Part shown: one piece after another, positions 6,472 to 13,482 of the stretch
How the letters are laid out: each line of letters begins with the position of its first letter
Numbering within the stretch: position 1 is the first letter of the stretch
NCBI GenBank assembly: GCA_046726955.1
Contig: JBKPBQ010000447.1
Location: forward strand, 1-15,795
Source of the DNA: CAVPGH01 sp046726955
GTDB lineage: Bacteria > Acidobacteriota > Vicinamibacteria > Fen-336
Length of the DNA: 15,795 nt
Direction: 5' to 3'
Program-made: the position numbers and the translations under genes
The notes under the pieces: generated by a model
What the model was told of the DNA's origin: nothing
Databases searched by the model: none
What the model saw: the letters and a program-made list of their open reading frames with translations, nothing else

Positions 6472-8526
6472 ATGGACGCCGACCCCCTCGACCGCCTCTG
6501 CGTGAACACGATCCGCACGCTGTCGATGGACGCGGTCCAGCAGGCCAACTCCGGCCACCCGGGCACGCCCATGGCCATGGCCCCAGTCGTCTACGACCTC
6601 TGGCAGCGGCACCTGCGCTTCGATCCCGCGGACCCCATCTGGCCGAACCGCGATCGCTTCGTGCTCTCCGCGGGGCACGCCTCGATGCTCCTCTACTCGA
6701 TGCTCCACCTCGCCGGCGTGCGGGCCGTGAACCCGAAGTACGAGGCGCTCGGCGAGCCGGCGGTGACGCTCGACGACATCAAGCACTTCCGACAGCTCGA
6801 CAGCAAATGCCCCGGCCACCCCGAGTACCGCTGGACGTCTGGCGTCGAGACCACGACCGGCCCTCTCGGCCAGGGCGTCGCCACGAGCGTCGGGATGGCC
6901 ATTGCGTCGAAGTGGATGGCCGCGCACTTCAACCGGCCGGGCTTCGAGATGTTCGGCTTCGACGTTTACGCGCTGGGCGGCGACGGCTGCTTCATGGAGG
7001 GGATCTCCGGCGAGGCCGCCTCGCTCGCAGGCCACCTCCGGCTCGAGAACCTCTGCTGGATCTACGACAACAACCGCATCACGATCGAGGGCGAGACGCG
7101 CCTCGCCTTCAGCGAGGACGTGGCGACGCGCTTCATCGGCTACGGGTGGAACATCACGCGCGTGGGCGACGCCAACGACCTCGCCATGCTCGATCGCGCG
7201 TTCGCGACCTTCCAGGCCACGAAGGACCGTCCCACCCTCATCATCGTAGACAGCCACATCGGCTACGGCGCGCCTCACAAGCAGGACACGCATGCCGCCC
7301 ACGGCGAGCCGCTCGGCGACGAGGAGATCCGGCTGGCCAAGCAGTTCTACGGGTGGCCTCCGGACGCGAAGTTCCTCGTCCCGGACGGCGTCGTCCAGCA
7401 CTTCACGGACGGCATCGGCGCGCGCGGAGCCAGGCTGCGCGGGGAGTGGATGGGGCGCTTCGACGCGTACAAGGCCAAGTACCCCGCCGAGGCGGACGCG
7501 ATGTACCGGATGCAGCACCGGCATCTCCCCGACGGCTGGGACAAGGACATCCCCACCTTCCCCGCCGACGCCAAGGGGCTCGCGGGACGGGATGCTTCCG
7601 CCAAGGTCCAGAATATCGTGGCCCGGAACGTGCCCTGGCTCCTGGGCGGCTCCGCGGACCTCGCCCCCTCGACGAAGACGCGCCTCACGATCGAGGGCGC
7701 CGGCGACTTCGAGGCAGAGAGCTACGGAGGCCGGAACTTCCACTTCGGCATCCGCGAGCACGCCATGGGCGCGATCCTGAACGGGCTGAGCCTCAGCAAG
7801 ATCCGGCCCTATGGGTCGACCTTCCTGATCTTCAGCGACTACGCCCGACCCGCGATCCGGCTCTCCGCGCTCATGGAGATCCCGGTCATCTACATCTTCA
7901 CGCACGACTCGATCGGCGTCGGCGAGGACGGGCCGACGCACCAGCCGATCGAGCAGCTCGCGGCTCTGCGGGCCATTCCCGGCCTGGTGACCATCCGGCC
8001 CGCCGACGCGAACGAGGTCGCGGAGGCCTGGCGCGTCATCCTCGCCCTCCGCCACGAGCCGGTGGCGCTCGTGCTGACGCGGCAGGCCCTGCCCACGCTC
8101 GACCGTACGAAGCTGGCGCCCGCTTCCGGCCTCGCCAAGGGCGGTTACGTCCTCGCCGACGCGGCGGGAGGGTCTCCCGACGTGCTGCTCATCGGCACGG
8201 GCAGCGAGGTCTCGCTCTGCCTCTCCGCCCACGAGCAGCTCACCAAGGACGGGATCCGGAGCCGGGTCGTGAGCCTGCCCTCCTGGGAGATGTTCGACAA
8301 CCAGCCTGTCGAGTACAAGGACTCCGTCCTGCCGCCTTCCGTGGTGGCGCGGGTGGCGGTCGAGCAGGCCTCGACGTTCGGCTGGGAGCGCTACGTGGGG
8401 ACGCGGGGACGCGTGATCGGCATGAAGACCTTCGGCGCGTCGGCGCCCCTCAAGGAGCTGCAGCGGAAGTTCGGTTTCGAGCCGGGCCGGGTGGCCGCGG
8501 TCGCTCGCGAGGTCCTCGGGAGGTAG
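6472..8526 (+). CDS. tkt: Transketolase
   Basis: Transketolase moves two-carbon ketol units between sugar phosphates (xylulose 5-phosphate with ribose 5-phosphate or erythrose 4-phosphate), using thiamine diphosphate and a divalent metal. The 684-residue length is typical of full bacterial enzymes. The thiamine-binding motif begins GGDGC at 169-173 and closes with Asn200-Asn201. Other active-site signatures are SGHP (His29), AGHAS (His69), the TTTGPLGQG loop at 127-135, and GYGAPHKQDTHAAHG near 264-278. FGIREHAMGA carries Glu429, the residue that activates the cofactor, and HDSIGVGEDGPTHQP follows at 478-492. The C-terminal domain includes GTGSEVSL. The ATG at 6472 is preferred over an in-frame TTG at 6460 because GGAG lies 6 bases before it. 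It is the first gene of the run, and rpiB follows after 6 bases. Confidence 0.97.
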   Translation: MDADPLDRLCVNTIRTLSMDAVQQANSGHPGTPMAMAPVVYDLWQRHLRFDPADPIWPNRDRFVLSAGHASMLLYSMLHLAGVRAVNPKYEALGEPAVTLDDIKHFRQLDSKCPGHPEYRWTSGVETTTGPLGQGVATSVGMAIASKWMAAHFNRPGFEMFGFDVYALGGDGCFMEGISGEAASLAGHLRLENLCWIYDNNRITIEGETRLAFSEDVATRFIGYGWNITRVGDANDLAMLDRAFATFQATKDRPTLIIVDSHIGYGAPHKQDTHAAHGEPLGDEEIRLAKQFYGWPPDAKFLVPDGVVQHFTDGIGARGARLRGEWMGRFDAYKAKYPAEADAMYRMQHRHLPDGWDKDIPTFPADAKGLAGRDASAKVQNIVARNVPWLLGGSADLAPSTKTRLTIEGAGDFEAESYGGRNFHFGIREHAMGAILNGLSLSKIRPYGSTFLIFSDYARPAIRLSALMEIPVIYIFTHDSIGVGEDGPTHQPIEQLAALRAIPGLVTIRPADANEVAEAWRVILALRHEPVALVLTRQALPTLDRTKLAPASGLAKGGYVLADAAGGSPDVLLIGTGSEVSLCLSAHEQLTKDGIRSRVVSLPSWEMFDNQPVEYKDSVLPPSVVARVAVEQASTFGWERYVGTRGRVIGMKTFGASAPLKELQRKFGFEPGRVAAVAREVLGR

Positions 8527-8532
8527 CGCGAG

Positions 8533-8997
8533 ATGCGTCTCGTCGTGGGCTCCGACCACGCCGGCTTCGTCCTCAAGCAGGAGATCGCGGAGGAGCTCAC
8601 GAAGCGCGGCCACGAGGTCCTCGACGTCGGGACGTGCTCGACCGAGCCCGTGGACTATCCCGACTCCGCGGAGGCCGTGGGCCTCGCCGTCACCGACGGC
8701 CGGGCCGAGCGCGGCGTCCTCATCTGCGGAAGCGGCGTCGGCGCTTCGGTAGCCGCCAACAAGATCCCCGGCGTGCGCGCCTGCGTGTGCCACGACGCCT
8801 ACTCCGCGCACCAGGGCGTCGAGCACGACGACATGAACGTGCTCGTGCTCGGGGGCCGGATCATCGGCCCCGCCCTCGCCCAGGAGCTCGTCCTCGCCTT
8901 CCTCGGCGCCCGCTTCTCCGGAGAGGAGCGGCACGTGCGGCGCCTGGCCAAGGTCAAGGCGATCGAGGCGCGCTACACCTCGGGTCGGAAGGCGTGA
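8533..8997 (+). CDS. rpiB: Ribose-5-phosphate isomerase B
   Basis: RpiB interconverts ribulose 5-phosphate and ribose 5-phosphate, linking the Gnd product to transketolase. The 154-residue protein carries the family signatures: GSDHAGF near the N-terminus (Asp8, His9), VDYPDSA at 40-46, and LICGSGVGASVAANKIPGV around 64-82. In that last motif Cys65 matches the catalytic cysteine of Escherichia coli-type RpiB enzymes. CHDAYSA and HDDMNVLVLGGR follow. An unrelated RpiA is not seen in the window. GGGAGG (8518-8523) lies inside the end of tkt, 9 bases before the ATG, so the two genes are tightly linked in translation. RpiB relatives can act on allose 6-phosphate or galactose 6-phosphate, but the pathway context supports ribose 5-phosphate. 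Confidence 0.95.
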   Translation: MRLVVGSDHAGFVLKQEIAEELTKRGHEVLDVGTCSTEPVDYPDSAEAVGLAVTDGRAERGVLICGSGVGASVAANKIPGVRACVCHDAYSAHQGVEHDDMNVLVLGGRIIGPALAQELVLAFLGARFSGEERHVRRLAKVKAIEARYTSGRKA

Positions 8998-9007
8998 CGA
9001 GCGGGCA

Positions 9008-9029
9008 TATACTGGCGCCCTTCGGGGCG
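9008..9029 (+). promoter_or_regulatory. Possible internal promoter and cUUCGg hairpin before the peroxiredoxin gene
   Basis: TATACT (9008-9013) matches five of six bases of the -10 consensus, in otherwise GC-rich DNA. No good -35 is seen. Just after it, CGCCC (9016-9020) and GGGCG (9025-9029) pair around a TTCG loop, the very stable cUUCGg tetraloop type. The 58-base gap is the longest in the pentose phosphate run. It could hold an internal promoter or an RNA processing or stability element separating the peroxiredoxin from rpiB. Both readings are inference. Confidence 0.33.
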
Positions 9030-9055
9030 GGGTGAGATCGGAGGAGGTAGCTCGT

Positions 9056-9592
9056 ATGCGCACGCTGAGCCTGGCATTGGTGTCGGTCCTGGCCCTGGGC
9101 ACGGCGGCCCGGGCCGCAGAGCTCAAGGTGGGCGACGACGCCCCCGACTTCACCCTCGCCGGGAGCGACGGCAAGACGTATCACCTCGCCGACTTCAAGG
9201 GCAGGAAGGCGGTGGTCATCGCCTGGTTCCCCAAGGCCTTCACGCAGGGCTGCACGGCGGAGTGCAAGTCGCTCTCCGCGAACGGGAGCAAGCTCCGCCA
9301 GTACGACGTCGCCTACTTCATGGCGAGCACGGACGTGGTGGAAGGCGACAAGGGCAACAAGGCGTTCGCGGAGTCGGAGCACGCCGACTTCCCGATCCTG
9401 TCCGACCCGACCACGGAGACGGCGAAGGCCTACGGCGTCCTCAACCCCGATCGCGGCGTCGCCAGCCGCTGGACGTTCTACGTCGACAAGGACGGGAAGA
9501 TCGCCGCCATCGACAAGGCCGTGAAGCCCGCGACGTCGGCCGAGGACATGATGTCCAGGCTCGACGAGCTGAAGGTCCCGAAGGGATCGTAG
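9056..9592 (+). CDS. Exported peroxiredoxin (AhpC/TSA family)
   Basis: This 178-residue thioredoxin-fold peroxiredoxin should reduce hydrogen peroxide or organic peroxides. A Sec signal peptide (MRTLSLALVSVLALGTAARA, residues 1-20, AXA-type cleavage) places it in the periplasm. The fold begins LKVGDDAPDFTLAG at 23-36. The active-site motif is P59-x3-T63-x2-C66 (PKAFTQGC), so Cys66 is the peroxidatic cysteine, with Arg138 (SRWTFYVD) as the usual active-site arginine. Cys70, four residues after Cys66, is a candidate resolving cysteine. PrxQ/BCP proteins normally place it five residues after. The start is secure: GGAGG (9043-9047) lies 8 bases before the ATG. An upstream in-frame GTG at 9032 would spoil the signal peptide. 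It lies between rpiB and tal-pgi, 4 bases from the latter. The reductant partner is not in the window. Confidence 0.9.
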   Translation: MRTLSLALVSVLALGTAARAAELKVGDDAPDFTLAGSDGKTYHLADFKGRKAVVIAWFPKAFTQGCTAECKSLSANGSKLRQYDVAYFMASTDVVEGDKGNKAFAESEHADFPILSDPTTETAKAYGVLNPDRGVASRWTFYVDKDGKIAAIDKAVKPATSAEDMMSRLDELKVPKGS

Positions 9593-9596
9593 GCCA

Positions 9597-12446
9597 GTGG
9601 GCAACCCCGTCGCCGACCTTCGCGCCTACGGCCAGTCGGTCTGGCTGGACTACATCCGCCGCAGCCTCATCGCCAAGGGCGAGCTCGCGCGGATGGTGGA
9701 CGAGGACGGCCTTGCCGGCGTCACGTCCAACCCCGCGATCTTCGAGAAGGCCATCGAGGGCAGCAACGACTACGCGGCCGCGATCGAGGAGCTCTCGAAG
9801 GACCCGCACCTCGGGGCGAAGGAGGTCTACGAGGCGCTCGCCGTCCGCGACATCCAGGACGCGGCGGACGTGCTGCGCCGCGTCTACGACCAGACCGGCG
9901 GACGAGACGGCTACGTCAGCCTCGAGGTCTCGCCCGACCTCGCGAACGACGAGAAGGGCACGCTCGAGGAAGCGCGGCGGCTCTGGAAGGCTGTGGCCCG
10001 CCCCAACGTCATGATCAAGGTCCCGGCCACCGCGGCGGGGATCCCCGTCATCCGGCAGCTCATCTCCGAGGGGATCAACGTCAACGTGACGCTCCTCTTC
10101 GCCCGCGAGGCCTACGAGAGAGTGGCCGAGGCCTACATCGCGGGGCTCGAGGCGCGTCGGGCTGGCGGAGGTGCGCTTGGACGGCTGGCGAGCGTCGCCA
10201 GCTTCTTCGTGAGCCGGATCGACAGCGCCGTGGACTCGCTCCTCGAGGAGAAGCTGAAGACCGCGAGCAACGGGGAACGGACGCGCCTCTCGGGGCTCCT
10301 CGGCAAGGTCGCGATCGCCAACGCCAAGCTCGCCTACGAGAGCTACAAGCGGATCTTCCACGGACCGCGCTGGGACGCCCTCGCCGGCGCAGGGGCCCGG
10401 ACGCAACGCGTGCTGTGGGCGAGCACCGGGACCAAGAACCCGCGCTACTCGGACGTGCTCTACGTGGAGGAGCTCATCGGCCCCGACACCGTGAACACGG
10501 TCCCCCCGGACACGCTCGCCGCCTTCCGCGACCACGGCCGCGCGCGCGCGAGCCTGGAAGAGGACCCCGCGGCCGCCCTCGCGACACTCGACTCGCTCGA
10601 GAAGGCGGGCATCTCGCTGACCAAGGTCACGGGCGACCTCCTGGAGGACGGCCTCAAGAAGTTCGTGGAGCCCTTCGCGAAGCTGCTGAAGGCGGTGGAG
10701 CGGCGGTGCCGCGAGGCGAACAAGGCGCGCATCAACGCCCAGTCGCATTCGCTCCCCGCGGCTCTGGCGACGGAGGTCGCCGAGAGGGTCAAGGCTTGGG
10801 ACGCCGACGGGGGTACGCGGCGGCTCTTCGCGGGCGACGCCTCGCTCTGGACGGGCACGGACGAGGCGCACTGGCTCGGCTGGCTCGGCATCGCGGAAAT
10901 GCAGCTCGACGACGTGTCGCCGCTCGTAAAGGTCGGCGAGGAGGCGAAGAAGGACGGCTTCACCCACGCCCTCCTCCTCGGGATGGGAGGCTCGAGCCTC
11001 TGCCCGGAGGTCTGGAAGGAAACCTTCGGCGCCGTCGCCGGCCACCCGGAGCTCTTCGTCCTCGACTCCACGGACCCCGCGCAGGTTCGAGCGGTCGAGG
11101 ACAAGGTGGACCTCGGCCACACGCTGTTCGTGGTCGCCAGCAAGTCCGGCTCGACCCTCGAGCCGAACATCTTCAAGGCGTACTTCTTCGAGAAGGCGCT
11201 CCAGGTTCTGGGGACGAACGCGGGAAACCACTTCGTCGCCATCACCGACCCGGGGTCCCACCTGCAGAAGGAGGCCGAGGCCGACAGCTTCCGGCAGATC
11301 TTCGCGGGCGTGAAGTCGATCGGCGGGCGCTACTCCGCACTCTCGCACTTCGGAATGGTCCCGGCGGCCGTCATGGGCCTCGATACCGAGCGGCTGCTCG
11401 ACGAGGCCGACCGCATGCTCCACGCCTGCGCGCCAGGAGTGCCCGCCGCAGAGAACCCGGGCCTCGTGCTCGGCATCATCCTCGGCGTGCTGGCGAGCCG
11501 CGGGATCGACAAGCTCACGATCGTCGCCTCTCCCGGCATCCACGATCTCGGGGCCTGGCTCGAGCAGCTCATCGCCGAGTCGACGGGCAAGGAGGGCAAG
11601 GGAATCATCCCGGTGGACCGGGAGCGGCTCGCGGCGCCCGGCGCCTACGGCGAGGACCGGCTCTTCGCCTATCTCCGCCTCGACGAGGCCCCCGATGCCG
11701 CGCAGGACGCGGCGTTAGAAGCGCTCGAGAAGGCGGGGCGGCCCGTCGTGCGGATCCAGGTGGCCACGCGCTACGACCTCGCCGAGGAGTTCCTGCGCTG
11801 GGAGATCGCCACGGCCATCGCGGGGTCCATCCTGAAGATCAACCCGTTCAACCAGCCGGACGTCGAGGCGAGCAAGGTCGCGACGCGCGCGATCACGAGC
11901 GAGTACGAGAAGACGGGCAAGCTGCCGTCGGAAGCGCCGTTCTTCGAAGGCGAGGGGATCAGGCTCTTCGCGGACGGACGCAACGAGAAGGCGCTCGTCG
12001 CCGGCGGCGACCGCACGCTCGCCGGGATCTTGAAGGCGCACCTCGCTCGCCTGGGCCGAGGCGACTACTTCGCGCTGCTCGCCTACGTGCACATGAACGC
12101 GACCCACGAGGAGCTCCTGCAGGCGATGCGTCACCGCGTGCGCGACAGGAAGCAGGTCGCTACCTGCCTGGGGTTCGGTCCGCGCTTCCTGCACTCGACG
12201 GGCCAGGCCTACAAGGGCGGGCCCAACACCGGAGTCTTCCTGCAGGTGACGGCCGACGACGCGAAGGACCTGCCCGTGCCCGGGCAGCGCTACACGTTCG
12301 GCGTCGTCAAGGCCGCCCAGGCCCGCGGGGACTTCCAGGTGCTCGCGGAGCGCGAGCGCCGGGCTCTCCGCGTCCACCTCGGCCCGGACGTAGCCGCGGG
12401 CCTCCGGACGCTGGGGGCCGCAATCGCGAAGGCGCTCGGCGCATAG
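9597..12446 (+). CDS. tal-pgi: Bifunctional transaldolase / glucose-6-phosphate isomerase
   Basis: One 949-residue chain joins two enzymes. Residues about 1-375 are transaldolase: SNP at 44-46, Schiff-base Lys141 in VMIKVPAT, and INVNVTLLF near 160-168. It moves dihydroxyacetone units between sedoheptulose 7-phosphate and glyceraldehyde 3-phosphate. Residues about 385-949 are glucose-6-phosphate isomerase: GMGGSS at 462-467, SKSGST at 515-520 (sugar-phosphate loop), GGRYSALS at 576-583, Glu661 in IAESTGKEGKG, NPFNQPDVE at 749-757, and GFGPRFLHSTGQ at 859-870 followed by Lys873. The frame is unbroken, so this is a real fusion and not a sequencing join. Both active sites look intact. The start is GTG, with AAGGGA (9581-9586) 10 bases upstream and no better alternative. 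Fused enzymes of this kind are known in several bacterial groups. Here fructose 6-phosphate made by the first domain can be returned to glucose 6-phosphate by the second. Confidence 0.96.
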   Translation: MGNPVADLRAYGQSVWLDYIRRSLIAKGELARMVDEDGLAGVTSNPAIFEKAIEGSNDYAAAIEELSKDPHLGAKEVYEALAVRDIQDAADVLRRVYDQTGGRDGYVSLEVSPDLANDEKGTLEEARRLWKAVARPNVMIKVPATAAGIPVIRQLISEGINVNVTLLFAREAYERVAEAYIAGLEARRAGGGALGRLASVASFFVSRIDSAVDSLLEEKLKTASNGERTRLSGLLGKVAIANAKLAYESYKRIFHGPRWDALAGAGARTQRVLWASTGTKNPRYSDVLYVEELIGPDTVNTVPPDTLAAFRDHGRARASLEEDPAAALATLDSLEKAGISLTKVTGDLLEDGLKKFVEPFAKLLKAVERRCREANKARINAQSHSLPAALATEVAERVKAWDADGGTRRLFAGDASLWTGTDEAHWLGWLGIAEMQLDDVSPLVKVGEEAKKDGFTHALLLGMGGSSLCPEVWKETFGAVAGHPELFVLDSTDPAQVRAVEDKVDLGHTLFVVASKSGSTLEPNIFKAYFFEKALQVLGTNAGNHFVAITDPGSHLQKEAEADSFRQIFAGVKSIGGRYSALSHFGMVPAAVMGLDTERLLDEADRMLHACAPGVPAAENPGLVLGIILGVLASRGIDKLTIVASPGIHDLGAWLEQLIAESTGKEGKGIIPVDRERLAAPGAYGEDRLFAYLRLDEAPDAAQDAALEALEKAGRPVVRIQVATRYDLAEEFLRWEIATAIAGSILKINPFNQPDVEASKVATRAITSEYEKTGKLPSEAPFFEGEGIRLFADGRNEKALVAGGDRTLAGILKAHLARLGRGDYFALLAYVHMNATHEELLQAMRHRVRDRKQVATCLGFGPRFLHSTGQAYKGGPNTGVFLQVTADDAKDLPVPGQRYTFGVVKAAQARGDFQVLAERERRALRVHLGPDVAAGLRTLGAAIAKALGA

Positions 12447-12471
12447 CCGCCATTAATAAGGATAGGCACCC

Positions 12472-13482
12472 ATGCAGTTCGGCATGATCGGTCTGGGTCG
12501 GATGGGCGCGAACATGGTCCGGCGGCTGATGAACAAGGGCCACAAGTGCGTCGTCTACGACCGCTCGCCCGAGGTGGTGGCGAAGCTCGCCAAGGAAGGG
12601 GCCACCGGTGCTCCCTCTCTCGCCGAGTTCGTCCAGAAGCTCAAGAAGCCGCGGTCGCTCTGCCTCATGGTGCCCGCCGCGTTCGTGGACGCGTCGATCG
12701 ACGAGCTGTTTCCGCTCCTGGAGCGCGACGACACGATCATCGACGGCGGCAACTCGCATTACCACGACGACATCGCGCGGGCCAAGCGGCTGCGCGCGAA
12801 GGGCGTCCACTACGTCGACATGGGCACGAGCGGAGGCGTCTGGGGGCTGGAGCGCGGGTACTGCCTGATGATCGGCGGCGAGAAGGACGTGGTGAAGCGC
12901 CTCGAGCCGATCTTCAAGACGCTCGCCCCCGGCCGCGGCGACATCCCGCGCACGCCGGGACGCGCCAAGCTCGGCGGGACCGCGGAGATGGGTTTTCTCC
13001 ACTGCGGTCCGGCGGGGGCCGGCCACTTCGTGAAGATGGTCCACAACGGGATCGAGTACGGGCTCATGGCCGCCTACGCCGAAGGACTGAACATCCTCAA
13101 GAACGCCGACATCGGGAAGGCCTCGCACGAGAAGGATGCGGAGACGACGCCGCTCCGGAACCCCGAGCACTACCAGTACGACCTGAACCTCGCCGACATC
13201 ACCGAGGTCTGGCGACGCGGCAGCGTCATCGCCTCGTGGCTCCTCGACCTCACGGCCCAGGCCCTCGCCGGCGACGCGAAACTCGAGAAGTTCGGAGGCA
13301 AGGTGTCCGACTCCGGCGAGGGGCGGTGGACGGTGCAGGCGGCGAACGACGAGGGCGTGCCCGCGAGCGTCCTCACCGCCGCGCTCTTCGCGCGCTTCGC
13401 CTCGCGCGGCCACGACCTCTTCCAGAACAAGGTCCTCTCCGCCATGCGCTTCGGCTTCGGCGGGCACGTGGAGAAGAAGTGA
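12472..13482 (+). CDS. gnd: 6-phosphogluconate dehydrogenase, decarboxylating (short form)
   Basis: The enzyme oxidises and decarboxylates 6-phosphogluconate to ribulose 5-phosphate, producing NAD(P)H and CO2. At 336 residues it is the short bacterial form; the Escherichia coli-type enzyme is about 470. The Rossmann motif GLGRMG is at 7-12. GGNSHYHDD (92-100), GTSGGVWG (118-125), and GHFVKMVHNGIEYG with catalytic Lys188, Asn192 and Glu195 are all present, as is EGRWT at 283-287. The second beta strand ends VVYDRS with Asp30. An acidic residue there usually favours NAD over NADP, so the product may be NADH; this is inference. A ribosome binding site AAGGA (12458-12462) lies in an AT-rich 25-base gap, 9 bases before the ATG. 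The stop codon overlaps the zwf start by 4 bases. Confidence 0.95.
   Translation: MQFGMIGLGRMGANMVRRLMNKGHKCVVYDRSPEVVAKLAKEGATGAPSLAEFVQKLKKPRSLCLMVPAAFVDASIDELFPLLERDDTIIDGGNSHYHDDIARAKRLRAKGVHYVDMGTSGGVWGLERGYCLMIGGEKDVVKRLEPIFKTLAPGRGDIPRTPGRAKLGGTAEMGFLHCGPAGAGHFVKMVHNGIEYGLMAAYAEGLNILKNADIGKASHEKDAETTPLRNPEHYQYDLNLADITEVWRRGSVIASWLLDLTAQALAGDAKLEKFGGKVSDSGEGRWTVQAANDEGVPASVLTAALFARFASRGHDLFQNKVLSAMRFGFGGHVEKK

Noticed and set aside
6337..9174. Minus-strand open frame of 945 codons opposite tkt, rpiB and the start of the peroxiredoxin gene
   Set aside because: It spans several confirmed genes and shows no motif or plausible start. It follows from third-position GC bias.
9441..11543. Minus-strand open frame of 700 codons opposite tal-pgi
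   Set aside because: Composition is that of an antisense shadow, with no domain signatures. The plus strand encodes a complete, motif-rich fusion protein.
9597..12446. tal-pgi as an artefactual join of two genes
   Set aside because: The frame is continuous, both halves have all expected motifs, and the fusion type is known in other bacteria.
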